A stretch of 64,000 bases of DNA from Bubalus kerabau (taxonomy: Eukaryota > Chordata > Mammalia > Artiodactyla > Bovidae), in the NCBI RefSeq assembly GCF_029407905.1, contig NC_073635.1, positions 37,377,501 to 37,441,500 of the forward strand, read 5' to 3'. Position 1 is the first letter of the stretch. Each line of letters begins with the position of its first letter. Of the stretch, positions 11,691 through 23,993 are shown piece by piece. A model generated the notes under the pieces. The model worked only from the letters and a program-made list of their open reading frames with translations, was not told where the DNA came from and did no database searches. The translations under genes and the position numbers were made by a program.

Positions 11691-12473
11691 TAATAAAATC
11701 AATGACAATGAAATAAATAATATCAACTTATTTCTTCTCATTTAAAATATTAAACTTGCCTCATATTTGATAGTTGTGACTTTATTTTGAGCTAGAAAAT
11801 GTTATATTTATGACAACATGCTCTATTTTTTTCTCTCTTACAAGTGAAATAATTGGCATGAATAGATCACTTAGAAAGCTGAATTACTAAAAACCAAAGT
11901 CACATTGGTCATATTACATACATATGAATATAATATTATAGAGATATGATCATTCTGAGACATCTGTACTATTTGCTAATCAGTATCTTCAAAAGCCCAC
12001 TTAACTAACTCAACTGCTTAATAATCTTTCAACTTCTTTCTCTAAATTCAACTGAGAAATATCTATTTGATTCTTTGTGCTACTAAAAAGAATTTTTTTA
12101 ATAAAAAATATTTGAAAATACATGTAGTCTTATTTTTAATTCTATTATTGGTCTATATGAAGCTTGACTTGTATATATGCAGACAAGTGACTACATGCAC
12201 TTGTCTGTGGATGTAGGTTTCAGGGCTTTTGTTTAGTTTGCTTTGTTTTACAGTAACTGTCAAAATGTGTTACTAAGAGAAAAACAGAGAAAAAGAAAAG
12301 AAAAACATAAACAGGGTAAAAATGAATTCTTGCTCTTCCAGAACAAGTAAAGCTGAGAAGGCAAGTAGGAGTTGAATAAAATAATAAAATGTATGTCTTA
12401 CGCTTGACATAAAATATTTAAGTACCCATATTTTTGTGAGAGGATCTGAGAAATATCCCCTTCTCTGAGTCAT
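11691..12473. other. AT-rich DNA without recognised features
   Basis: Nothing can be supported here beyond A- and T-rich simple stretches. Confidence 0.55.
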
Positions 12474-13975
12474 GTGAAGTCAAGTGGGCCTTAGGAAGTA
12501 TCACTAAGAACAGAGCTAGTGAAGGTGATGGAATTCCAGTTGAGGTATTTCAAATCCTAAAAGATGATGCTGTGAAACTGATGCACTTTCACAATATGTC
12601 AGCAAGTTTGGAAAACTCAGCAGTGGCCACAGGACTGGAAAAGGTCAGTTTTCATTCCAATCCCAAAGAAAGGCAATGCCAAAGAATGCTCAAACTACTG
12701 CACAATTGCACTCATCTAACAGGCTAGTACAGTAATGCTCAAAGTTCTCTAAGCCAGGCTTCAGCAATACGTGAACTGTGAACTTCTAGATGTTCAAGCT
12801 GGTTTTAGAAAAGGCAGAGGAACCAGAGATCAAATTGCCAACATCCGCTGAATCATGGAAAAAACAAAAGAGTTCCAGAAAAATATCTATTTTTGCTTTA
12901 TTGACTATGCCAAAGCCTTTGACTGTGTGGACACAACAAACTGTGGAAAATTTTGAGAGAGATGGGAATATCAGACCACTTGACCTGCCTCTTGAAAAAC
13001 CTGTATGTAGGTAAGGAAGCAACAGTTAGAATTGGACATGGAACAACAGACTGGTTCCAAATAGAAAAAGAAGTACGTCAAGGCTGTATATTGTCACCCT
13101 GCTTATTTAACTTATATGCAGAGTACATCATGAGAAATGCTGGGCTGGAAGAAGCACAAGCTGGAATCAAGATTGCCAGGGGAAATATCAATAACCTCAG
13201 ATATGCAGATGACACCACCCTTATGACAGAAAGTGAAGAACTAAAGAGCCTCTTGCTGAAAGTGCAAGAGGAGAGTGAAAAGTTGGCTTAAAGCTCAACA
13301 TTCAGAAAATGAAGATCATGGCATCTGGTCCCATCACTTCATAGGAAATAGATGAGTAAACAGTGGAAACAGTGGCTGACATCATTTTTTTGGGCTGCAA
13401 AATCACTAAAGATGATTGCAACCATGAAATTAAAAGATGCCTACTCCTTGGTAGGAAAGTTATGACCAACCTAGACAGAATATTAAAAAGCAGAGACATT
13501 ACTTTGCCAACAAAGTTCTGTCTAGTCAAGGCTATGGTTTTTCCAGTCGTCATGTATGGATGTGAGAGTTGGACTATAAAGAAAGCTGAGCACTGAAGAG
13601 TTGATGCTTTTGAACTGTGGTGTTGGAGAAGACTCTTGAGAGTCCCTTGAACTGCAAGGAGATCCAACCAGTCCATTCTAAAGGAGATCAGTCCTGGGTA
13701 TTCTTTGTAAGGAATGATGCTATAGCTGAAACTCCAGTACTTTGGCCACCTGATGCGAAGAGCTGACTCATTGGAAAAGGCCCTGATGATGGGAGGGATT
13801 GGGGGCAGGAGGAGAAGGGGATGACAGAGGATGAGATGGCTGGATGGCATCACCGACTTGATGGACATGAGTTTGAGTGAACTCTGGGAGATGGTGATGG
13901 ACAGGGAGGCCTGGTGTGCTGTGGTTCATGGGGTTGCAAAACGTCGGACATGACTGAGTGACCGAACTTAACTGA
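12474..13975 (+). mobile_element. BovB LINE, 5'-truncated, 1.5 kb
   Basis: It begins in the linker before the RT domain and ends at the BovB 3' terminus. Frames 12790-13014, 12953-13291 and 13363-13596 are successive pieces of the RT protein. The YADD box is intact in frame 12953-13291 (near 13203). Frameshifts and stops make the copy inactive. At its 3' end it abuts a BovB fragment of opposite strand. Confidence 0.92.
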
Positions 13976-14558
13976 ATGTCTCTGCTCTTTAATATGCTGT
14001 TTAGGTTGGTCATAGCTTTTCTTCCAAGGAGCAAACATCTTTTAATTTAATGGCTGCAGTCACCATCTGCAGTGATTTTGGAGCTCAAGAAAATAAAGTC
14101 TGTCACTGTTTCCATAGTTTTACCATCTGTTTGCCCTGAAGTGATGGGACTGGATGCCATGATCTTCGTTGTTTGAATGTTGAGTTTTAAGTCAGTTTTT
14201 TCACTGTCCTCTTTCATTTTCATTAAGACGCTCTTTACTTCCTCTTTGCTTTCTGACATAAGGGTGGTGTTATCTGCATACCTGAGGTTATTGATATTTC
14301 TCCCAGCAATCTTGATCCAACTTGTGCTTCATCCAGCTTCATATTTCATATGATGTACTCTGCATATAAATTAAATAAGTAGGGTGACAATATACAGCCT
14401 TGATGTACTCCTTTCCCAATTTGGAACCAGTCTTTTGTTCCATGTCCATTTCTAACTGTTGCTTTTTGGCCTGCATACAGGTTACTCAGGAGACAGATAA
14501 GGTGACCACATTCTTCCCATTTCTTTAAGAATTTTCCTCAGGTTTTTTGAAAGCCTTC
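13976..14558 (-). mobile_element. BovB LINE internal fragment
   Basis: This is reverse-oriented RT-region sequence whose left edge is internal to the element, so its own 3' end is missing. The plus-strand copy ends exactly at its left edge. The frame 14047-14259 is a piece of it. Confidence 0.88.
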
Positions 14559-14561
14559 TTA

Positions 14562-14637
14562 TACGACCACAATATTGTAAAGTAATTAGCCTCCAATTTA
14601 AATAAGTAAATTAATTTAAAAATAAAAAAATAAAAAA
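14562..14637 (+). mobile_element. L1 3' terminus
   Basis: It matches the last bases of ruminant L1 plus an A-rich tail, and sits between two BovB fragments. Confidence 0.55.
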
Positions 14638-16338
14638 CAATGCAAAGAAATGGAGGAAAACAGTAGAATGGGGGAATACTAGCGATCACCTCAAGAAAAG
14701 TAGAGATACAAAGGAAACATGTAATGCAAAAATAGATACAAAAAAGGACATAAAAGGTATGGACCTAACAGAAGCAGAAGATAGTAAGAAGAGGTGGCAA
14801 GAATACACAGAAAAACTAGACCAAAAAAAAAAAAAAAAAAAGAGGTATCTGAATGACCCAGATAACTAGGATGATGTAATCACTCATCTAGAGCCACACA
14901 TCTTGGAGTGCAAATCAAGAGGGCCTGAGGAAGCATCACTATGAACAAAGTTAGTGGAGGTGATGGAATTCCAGCTGAGCGATTTCAAATCCTAAAATAT
15001 GATGCTATTAATGTGTTGCACTCAATACAATTTGGAAAGCTCAACAGTGGCCACAGCACTGGAAATGGTCAGTTTTCATTCCAATCCCAAAGAAGGGCAA
15101 TGCCAAAGAATGTTCAAATACCACACAATTGCACTCATTTCACACACTAGCAAAGTAATGCTCAAAATTCTCCAAGTCAGGCTTCAACAGTACATGAATA
15201 GAGAACTTCCTGATATTCAAGCTGGACTTAGAAAAGGATGAACCAGAGATCAAATTCTAATATCTGTTGTATCATAGAAAATGCAAGAGAATTTCAGAAA
15301 AACATCTACTTCTGCTTCTTTGACTATGGTAAAGCCTTTGACTCTGTGGATCACAATAAACTGTGGAAAATTCTTAAATGGGAATGGGATGGAAATACCA
15401 AACCACCTTACCTGTCTCCTAAGAAACCTGTATGCAGGCCAAAAAGCAACAGTTAGAACCAGACATGGAACAACAGACTGGTTCCAAATAGGAAAAGGAG
15501 TATGTCAAGGCTGTATATTGTCACCCTGTTTATTTAACTTATATGCAGAGTACATCATGAGAAATGCCAGGCTGGAAGAAGCACAAGCTGGAATCAAGAT
15601 TGCCAGGAGAAATATCAATAACCTCAGATATGCAGATGACACCACCCTTATGGAAGAAAGTGAAGAGGAACTAAAGAGCCTCTTGATGAAGATGAAAGAA
15701 GAGAATGAAAAACCTGACTTAAAACTCAAAGTGAAAGTGAAAGTTGCTCAGTTGCTCAATCTTCCCAACCCAGGGATCGAGCACAGGTCTCCTGCATTGC
15801 AGGCAGATTCTTTACTGTCTGAACCACTAGGGAAGTCCAGCTTAAAACTCAGTGTTCAGAAAACCAAGATCATGGCATCCAGTCTCATCACTTCATGGCA
15901 AATAGATGGGGAAACAGTGACAGAGTTTATTTTCTTGGGTTCCTAAATCACTGTAGACGGTGACTGCAGCCATGAAATTAAATACGCTTGCTCCTTGGAA
16001 GAAAAGCTATGACAAACCTAGACAGCATATTAAAAAGCAGAGACATTAGTTTGCTGACAAGAAGAAGCTATGGATTTTTCAGTAGTTGTGCATGGATGTG
16101 AGAGTTGGACCATAAAGAAGGCTGAGTGTCAAAGAATTGATGCTTTTGAACTGTGGTGTTGGAGAAAACTCTTGAGAGTATCTTGGCTGCAAGGAGATCA
16201 AACCAGTCCATCCTAAAGGAAATCAACCGTGAATATTCATTTGAAGGACAGATGTTCAAGCTGAAACTCCAATACTTTGGCTGCCTGATATGAAGAACTG
16301 ACTCATTGGAAAAGACCCTGATGCTGGGAAAGATTGAA
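14638..16338 (+). mobile_element. BovB LINE, 1.6 kb plus a SINE
   Basis: It covers the linker and the RT domain to near the 3' end; the last 200 or so bases are missing. An A-run of about 20 lies at 14822-14841 where BovB normally has a short lysine-coding A-run. Frames 14999-15241, 15238-15456 and 15281-15946 hold RT pieces, with the YADD box near 15630. A SINE interrupts it at 15729-15840. Confidence 0.9.
15718..15851 (-). mobile_element. Short Bov-tA SINE inside BovB, with TSD
   Basis: Bases 15729-15840 are a Bov-tA with an internal deletion. They are bracketed by cttaaaactca at 15718-15728 and 15841-15851, which is BovB sequence. The reading frame stays open across the insertion, so frame 15281-15946 encodes RT, SINE and RT again. 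Confidence 0.9.
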
Positions 16339-16354
16339 GTTACAAAAGGAGAAA

Positions 16355-16725
16355 GATAGGCTGGGGAGGAAGGGATAAATTGGGAGTTGAGTTTGACAAA
16401 TACATACTGTGCTATGCTGTGCTTAGTCACTCAGTTGTGTCCTACTCTTTATGACCCCATGGACTGTAATCCACCAAGCTCCTCTGTCCATGGGGATTCT
16501 GAAGGCAAGAATACTGGATTGGGTTGCCATGCCCTCCTCCAGGGATGGATACATGCTACTGTATTTAACATAGATAACCAATAAGGACCTACTACACGGC
16601 ACAGGGGACTCTGCTCAATATTCTGTAATAACCTAAACGGGAAAGGAATTTGACAAAAAATAGATGTATGTAAGTGTGAAACTGAATCTTTTTGCTGTGC
16701 AACTGAAGCTAACACAATATTATAA
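16355..16725 (+). mobile_element. Older L1 3' UTR, split by a SINE
   Basis: The two halves, about 16355-16408 and 16550-16725, join into the common ruminant L1 3' UTR phrase that runs through ataaccaataaggacctac and the following CTCAATATTCTGTAATAACC-type words. A reverse-oriented Bov-tA fragment lies between them. Confidence 0.75.
16409..16545 (-). mobile_element. Bov-tA SINE fragment inside an L1 tail
   Basis: This is the BovA-like part of a Bov-tA in reverse orientation. The tRNA-like head is missing. Confidence 0.75.
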
Positions 16726-16763
16726 TTCTAGTATGTGTGTGGGTGTGCTCATTCATGTCCTAC

Positions 16764-17767
16764 TGTCGGGGTCCAGCCCCGGTGGAATCAGGGAATTCGA
16801 AGTGGGGACGGCGTTGGCGAGGATCAGGAAACAACTGCTTAATTAAACTTTAATTAAGGATATAAAGAGTAATAGAATAAGGATAGCTCAGTGAGGAAAT
16901 TCAGTGCAGAAAAGAGGCTGAAATAAGGATAGCTCAGTGAGGAAATTCAGTGGAGAAAAGAGGCTGAATAATTCAGCCAGAAGGTGAGAGAAAGAACGAC
17001 ATGGGGAGACCAAGTTTTGGTGAACAAGGCCTGCACTTTATTTTCCAAAGTAGTTTTTATACCTTAAGTTATGCATAGAGGATAATGGGGGAAGGGGTAG
17101 AGTCATGCAGGAAGCCAGGCTTTCTTCCTGCAAACTTATCATATGCAAAAGCTTAGGTGATTTGCATCATCTTCTGGCCCGGAGGCCTGTTAACATTTTA
17201 AGACCCTTTCTTCAGAAAGCTTATTTTTCTCTAAAGGTGATTGGTCAGGAGCCACCCTCCAAAAGCATTAGATAAAGTTGCATTCCTACAGAGCAAAGGT
17301 GTGGTGGGCTATAACAAGAAAAAGAATTAACTTAAGGGTCCCAGGTTACAAACATTAAAGCTACTACTTACACGAATTATATTAATCAATACACTGCCAG
17401 GGACACAGCAGGTAAGGGATATGGAAATTTAGCAGCAAACATTGACCCAACAAGTGAAAATCCCTTCACCAATACAATTTCTAATCAATCTTTTAACTGC
17501 TCAAAGGAATCTGTATTTAGACAGTTTAGAACATGGAGCTGTAAGTTAACTCTTTTTTCAGAGAGAGGTAGTGGGGGAGAGCCCCCTGTAAAGTCAGAGG
17601 TGTAGGTGAAAGCACAAAGCAGAAAGTAGGCAGACTCTGGTTTTGGGGGGTAGATGCTCGAGAATTTCCAGGGGGACTCCTGAGGCTCGATCCCGCCTTT
17701 GCGTATGCGGAGCCTCCTTCCTCATGACCTTTGTCGTGGGTGGAGCTCCTCACACTGGCTCCCGGCA
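16764..17767 (+). mobile_element. Complete solo ERV LTR, 1,004 bp
   Basis: It begins TGTCGGGG and ends CCCGGCA, giving the TG...CA ends of a retroviral LTR. Its last 138 bases match the fragment at 1-137. No primer-binding site, gag, pol or env sequence follows, so the internal region is absent. I recall similar long LTRs in cattle ERV families, but the exact family is uncertain. Left flank is SINE, right flank is BovB, with no TSD. Confidence 0.85.
16877..16968 (+). repeat. 46-bp tandem duplication within the LTR
   Basis: Two copies, 16877-16922 and 16923-16968, differ at a single position. Their place in the first fifth of the LTR puts them in the probable U3 region, where retroviral enhancers lie. 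Confidence 0.95.
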
Positions 17768-17839
17768 GTGATAGAATTCCAGTTGAGCTATTCCAGATCC
17801 TGAAAGATGATGCTGTGGAAAGTGCTGCACTCAATATGG
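17768..17839 (+). mobile_element. Short BovB fragment next to the LTR
   Basis: About 72 bases match the BovB linker region, the same stretch as 56310-56380. The next 30 bases repeat words such as caatatg, then the broken SINE resumes. Confidence 0.8.
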
Positions 17840-17955
17840 AATATGCAATATGCACTCAATATGCAATATGACACCATGGACTGTAGCCTTCTAAACTTCT
17901 CTGTCTGTGGGATTTCCCAGGCAAGAATGCTCGAGTGGCTTGCCATTTTCTACCC

Positions 17956-20089
17956 CAAATTCAGCTATAGTCCAATGTAAGATAAATATTAACAAAAGGA
18001 ATTCTGTAGGAAAGTCAAACTATACTTAATATGTAAGCACATTTACATACACAACACTATTTTAAATGCTTTACTTGCATTATCTAATTTGACCCTCCTA
18101 GTAATCCTATGAGGAAGCTATTGGTAACTTCATTTCACAGATGAGGAAACTGAAGGCAGAGAGGTCAAGTGATTCTTAGTAAATAGTTGGTAAGTTGGAA
18201 GAGCCAGAATTTTAATTCAAGTAAACAGAGGAATCAGTGCATTTACATGATACATTATATTGATTTTCTTGAGAGAAAGCATGGTTTGACCATTTTATTT
18301 TCAAGTGTGTAATCTAGATTGGTATTCATTTATCCATGAAAGTGATATATTTGGAATTAGCAGTATCCAAGCTTTGAATAAAAACCTTGTATCCTTAGAC
18401 AATTGCCAGTTGGTACTACAGACATGTGAGATTGTGATCTTCCATTTCCTAAATATCCATCACAGATAAATTATTTTTGGATATTTAATATAGGTATATT
18501 AAATCAATTTATATTCCAAATACAATTTTAAAGACTGAAGAGTCAGTTTCTGGTGGCTTTGTGTATCTTTAATCCATTGGACACTGGTTTATATTTTAAC
18601 TGTTAGGACGTTCCAATGTATTAATTGCAAATTATTAGGAGAAAAAACTATAGAATTCTCCTGGTAACTACTAAGTCAAGAACCCTTCAACCATTTGTAT
18701 TTTGCAAGGAAAGATGGTTAACTGATCCTTTACTCTTTATCTGCAATAGAGAAATAAGAAGTTTCATAGGAGAATATTTCTTTCTTATTGATTTCTCCCT
18801 TTTCCATATTCTACAGTGATAATTAAACAAAAATTATAAACATATAGAGTTTCAGCCCTATTCATTGTTATAAACTTTAAGGAATATTCTGCTTGAAGTC
18901 TTTAAATTTTGTAACTAACAACAAAAAAAATCCACTTTGCTTGATACTGTGTCTTATTTCTCAAAATACTAATTTAAATCACAATCGCTAAGGATTTCTA
19001 CACCAGACACCCTGCCTTCTGCTCACACATGATCTCTTACTGCTACTGCAACCTTAGAGATTTATTGTATATTAAGAGAAATTCAAGGATACATTATGAA
19101 TCTATTTTGACTCTCCCTTTCACAGTACTATTTCATATCATTATTTCTTTTCTATATCAAGAGATGTTATTTTTAAATTCTTCAATTAACTGGTGAACAA
19201 CTGTAGACCTTAAAAACATTAAGTATATATAATTTAATATTTATATTTGCCTTCCAATTTGACATTAGAAATTTAAGTAAATGAGATATATATAAGATAT
19301 AAGTGCAAAACTGAGATTCAGATATATTGTGATTAACTTAAGGCCATAAACTTCAAAAATGAGAAATCAGGAATTTAAAACAATGTCTTTCTGACTTCCC
19401 ACTTCCACTATCTCAATAACACACATCTATTCAATGGCATAGCCAGAAATAGACTTGTCAAAAAAAAAAATACCCATGAAATTTCCAACTCTAATACAAA
19501 ATTAGCTGTTCATTTAATTTTTTTCATTAGTCATTTATTTTGTGATTATAAAAAAGTTTTTAAAACTAATTTTATATATAATTCAGACATTTGCTCCAAG
19601 GCTACAGATTATATAACTAATATGATTATGCATATGTAAGAGTAAAATTACACAGAAAATTTTTATTTTGATTTGTGTGATCTACATATGTAGAAAAACT
19701 TCTGTAAACCAAGAAGGCAGGATGAACTGCTGGAAATTGAAGGCCCTTACTTACTTGTTATGTGGATTCTGGGCATTTACTGAATGTGGTTGAAAGGCAA
19801 AAAAGGCAGAAAGGCAAAAAAGGCCAAAAAAAGAAAGGTACTGTTTAAAATGCTGGTTCAGAATTATTTACATTTTAAAATTTAAGAATAACTGATTCTC
19901 AATAATATATTAGTTTTAAGTGTTCAACATAGAAATTTCATAGTTGTATGTATTACAAAAGTATCACTGTCATAAGCCTACTTACCATTTGTTACCATAC
20001 AAAGTTGTTTTTAATAGTATTGGCTATATTTTTTGTACTGTAAATTTTATCATTGTGACTCATATCTTTACTGTATATTTATACCTCTT
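17956..20089. other. AT-rich unique DNA with one MIR
   Basis: Apart from the MIR at 18045-18225, no element or exon can be supported. A purine-rich aaaggcagaaagg stretch lies near 19795-19840. Confidence 0.55.
18045..18225 (-). mobile_element. MIR SINE
   Basis: The reverse-oriented MIR core is clear: a cacagatgaggaaactgaag phrase at about 18136-18155, and the flanking words on both sides appear in MIR order. This is an ancient mammalian element. Confidence 0.85.
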
Positions 20090-20416
20090 CATCCACTTTA
20101 CATATTTTATACATCCCACCCCCCAACAGTCCTCCCCTGTGGCTATACCAATTTTCTCTTTTCTTTGTGTCTGCTTTTGTTACATTATTTTTGTTTCCTT
20201 CTTTTGTTCTTTGATTCCATATATAAGGGAAATCATATGGTATATGTCTTTCTCTGTCTGAATTATTTCTCTTACCATAATAGCCTCTAGGTCCATTGAT
20301 GTCATAAACAGTAAGATTTCAATTATTTTATGGCTGAATATATTCCATTGTGTATGTATATATACTATGCATTTAGTAGTTCTAGTAGATTTTTGGTAGC
20401 ATCTTTAGAATATTTG

Positions 20417-20439
20417 ATATATATATATATATATATATC
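20417..20439. repeat. (TA)n microsatellite
   Basis: This is an uninterrupted run of TA units directly before a Bov-A2 SINE. Confidence 0.95.
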
Positions 20440-20455
20440 ATGTTATCTGCAGTTT

Positions 20456-20702
20456 ATGTACTCTTGCCTGGAAAATCCCATGGATGGAGGAGCGTATGCT
20501 GCAGTCCATGGGGTTGCCAAGAGTCCGACATGACTGAGCATCTTCACTTTCACTTTTCACTTTCATGCATTGGAGAAGGAAATGGCAACCCACTCCAGTT
20601 TTCTTGCCTGGAGAACCCCAGGGACGGGGGAGCCTGGAGGGCTGCCGTCTATGAGGTCGCACAGAGTTGGACATGACTGAAATGATTTAGCAGCAGCAGC
20701 AG
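20456..20702 (+). mobile_element. Bov-A2 SINE
   Basis: Two BovA monomers are joined by the ttcactttcacttttcactttca linker region and end in an (AGC)n tail. It is inserted into the ancient L1. Confidence 0.85.
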
Positions 20703-20931
20703 CCAAGATATGAAAACAACCCACATATATACCAGGTCTTTTCATCCATTCATCTACTAATGGACATTTGGGTGTTTTCATATCTTAGATATTGTAAATA
20801 AAGCTTCAGTAAACATAGGGTACATATATTTTTAAAATTAGTATTTTTGTAGGTTTTTTAAAATAACCCAGGAGTGGAATTGCTGAATCATATGATAGTT
20901 TTAGCTTTATTTTTTTGAATAACCTAAACCG

Positions 20932-21369
20932 CTGCTGCTGCTGCTGCTGCTAAGTCACTTCAGTCGTGTCCGACTCTGTGCGACCCCATAGACGGCAGGC
21001 CACCAGGCTCCCCCGTCCCTGGGTCTCTCCAGGCAAGAACACTGGAGTGGGTTGCCATTTCCTTCTCCAAGGCATGAAAGTGGCTCACTAGAAAAGAATC
21101 TGCCTGAAATGCAGGAGACCCCGGTTTGATTCCTGGGTCAGGAAGATCCCCTGGAGAAGAGATAGGCTACCCACTCCAGTATTCATGGGCTTCCTTGGTG
21201 GCTCAAATGGTAAAGAATCTGCCTGCAGGAGACTGGGTTCAGTCCATGGATTGGGAAGATCCCCTGGAGGAAGGTGGGCAACCCACTCCAGTATTCCTGC
21301 CTGGAGAAGCCCCAAAGACAGACGAGCCTGGTGGGTAGCAAAGAGTCGGACATGACTGACTGACTAAGT
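20932..21369. mobile_element. Bov-A2 (minus) fused to Bov-tA units (plus)
   Basis: The left part, 20932-21075, is a reverse-oriented BovA monomer starting with a (CTG)n tail. The right part, 21080-21369, contains two forward tRNA-Glu-like units and ends in the BovA terminus. The join near 21078 is abrupt. Confidence 0.75.
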
Positions 21370-23993
21370 ACACAAACTGTTTCAGATATTGGCTGCGTCA
21401 ATTTATATCCCCCACCCCCCACCCCCAACAAGAGTACACAGGTTCTCTTTTCTCCACTTCCTCACCAACACTTGCTATTCCTTGCATCTTTAATGATAGT
21501 TATTCTGACAGATCAAGCTGGAGATGGCAAGAGATGTGCCAATCTCTTGGGAGTATGTGAACTAAAATGGACAGGAATGGGAAAATGTAATTCAGATGAC
21601 CATCATATCTACTACTGTGGGCAAGAATCCCATAGAAGAAATGGAGCAGCCCTCATAATCAACTAAAGAGTGCAAAATGCAGTACTTGGGTGCAAGCTCA
21701 AAAACAACAGAATGATCTCGATTTGTTTCCAAGGCAAACAATTCAACATCACAGTAATTCAACTCTGTGCCCCAACCAATGATTCCAAAAAAGCTGATGT
21801 TACCAGTTCTGTGAAGACCTATAAGACCTTCTAGAACCAAAGCCAAAAAAGAAATGTAATTTTCATCATAGGTGATTGGAATGCAAAAGTAGGAATTCAA
21901 GATCTAACTGGAGCAACAGGCAAGATTGGCCTTGAATTTCAACATCAAGTAAGGGAAAGTCTAACAAAGTTTTGCCAAGGGAACACACTTTTCCAACTTT
22001 CCCTTTTCCTAACCCTTTTCCAATGACGCAAGAGATGACTCAACATATGGACATCTTCAGTGGTCATTACCCAAATCAGATTGATTATATTATTTGCAAC
22101 TGAAGATGTAGATACTCTATACAGTCAGCAAAAACAAGATGTGGAGCATATTGTGGCTCAAATCATGAAGTTCTTATTACAAAATTCAGTCATAAACTGA
22201 AGAAAGTAAGGAAAACCACTAAGCCATTCAGGTATGACCTAAATCAAATCCCTTATGATTATACAAAGAAGGTGATGAGTAGATTCAAGGGATTAGATTT
22301 GGTAGATGGAATGCCTGAAGAACTATGGGGCAGAAAATCATAACATTGAACAAGAAGAAGTGACCAAAATACTCCTAAAGAAAAAGAAATGCAAGAAGGC
22401 AAAGTGGTTGTCTAAAGAGGCTTTATAAATACCAGAAGAAAGAAGAGAAGCAAAAGGCAAAGGAGAAAGGGAAAGATATACCCAACTGTATGCAGAGTTC
22501 CAGAGAATGGCAAGGAGAGTTAACAAGGTTTTCTTCAATGAAAAATGCAAAGAAATAGAGGAAAACAATAGAATGGGAAAGACTAGAGATCTCTTCAAGA
22601 AAATTAGAGCTATCAAATGAACACTTCATGCAAGGATAGACACAATAAGGAACAGAAATGGTAAGAACCTCACAGAGACAGAAGAAAGTAAAAAAAGCTG
22701 AAAAGAATTAATAGATTAATACAAAAAAGGTCCTAATGACCAGGATAACCATGATGGTGGAGTCACTCACCTAGACAGATATCCTGGAGTGTGAAGTCAA
22801 GAGGGCCTTAGGAAGCATTACTATGAGCAAAGGTAGTGGAGGTGATGGAATTCCAGCTGAGTTATTTCAAATCCTAAAAGATGATGCTGTGAAAGTGCTG
22901 TACTCAATATGGTAGCAAATTTGGAAAATCAAGCAGTTGCTACAGGGCTGGAAAAGGTCAGTGTTCATCCCAATCCCAAAGAAGAATAGTGCTAAACAAT
23001 GTTCAAACTGCAGTACAATTGCACTCATTTCCCATGCTAATAAGGTTATACTCAAAATCCTTCAAGCTAGCTTCTATCAGCAGTACTTGAATTGAGAACT
23101 TCCAGATATATAAGCTGGGTTTAGAAAAGGTTCAGGAACCAGAGATCAAATTGCCAATATTCATTGTATCATAGAAAAAGCAAGATAATTCCAGAAAAAT
23201 CATCTACTTCTGCTTCATTGACTATGTTAAAGCCTTTGTGTGTATCACAACAAACTGGAAAATTCTTAAAGAATTGGGAATACCATATTATCTTACCTAT
23301 CTCCTCAGAAACTTGAATGCAGGTCAAGAAGCAGTAATTAGAACCTTACATAGAACAACCGACTGGTTCAAAATTGGGAAGGAGTATAGCAAGGTGGTAT
23401 ATTGTCACTCTGTTTATTTAACTTCTATGCAGGGTACATCATGCAAAATGCCAGACTAGATGATGTACAAGCTGGAATCAAGATTGCCAGGAGAAATATC
23501 AACAACCTCAAATGTTCAGATGATACCACTCTAATGGCAGAAAGCAAAGAGGAACTAAAGAGCCTCTTGATGAGAGTGAAAGAGGAGAATGAAAAAGCTG
23601 GCTTAAAACTCAACATTAAAAAAACTAAGATCATGGTATCCAATCCCATCACATCATGGCAAATAGAAGGAGGAAATGTGGATGAAGTGACAGATTTTAT
23701 CTTCTTTGGTTCCCAAATCACTGTGGATAGTTACTGCAGCCATGAAATTAGAAGACCCTTGCTCCTTGGAAGAAATCTATGGACAAACCTAGACAGCATA
23801 TTAACTGTTTGTCCACTTTGCGGACAAACGTCCCTATGGTCAAATCTATGGCCTTTCCACTAGTCATGTACAGATGTAAGTGTTGAACCATAAAGAAGGC
23901 TGAGTGCTGAAGAACTGATGCTTTCATGATGTGGTGCTGGAGAAGACTCTTGAGAGTCTCTTGGACAGCAAGGAGATCAAATCAGTCAATTCT

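Larger units (their letters stand above)
16735..17955 (-). mobile_element. Bov-tA SINE broken by an LTR-containing insert
   Basis: The left piece, 16735-16763, and the right piece, about 17871-17955, are adjoining parts of one Bov-tA body, with roughly seven bases missing between them. Everything between (16764 to about 17870) is foreign: a complete LTR followed by a short BovB piece. No direct repeat is visible at the edges of the LTR. Confidence 0.65.

Noticed and set aside
16764..17767. A provirus with internal genes
   Set aside because: No primer-binding site or coding sequence follows the LTR; the flank is BovB and SINE.
20456..21369. Overlapping open frames on both strands as real genes
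   Set aside because: All lie within Bov-A2 and Bov-tA sequences, which commonly give such frames.
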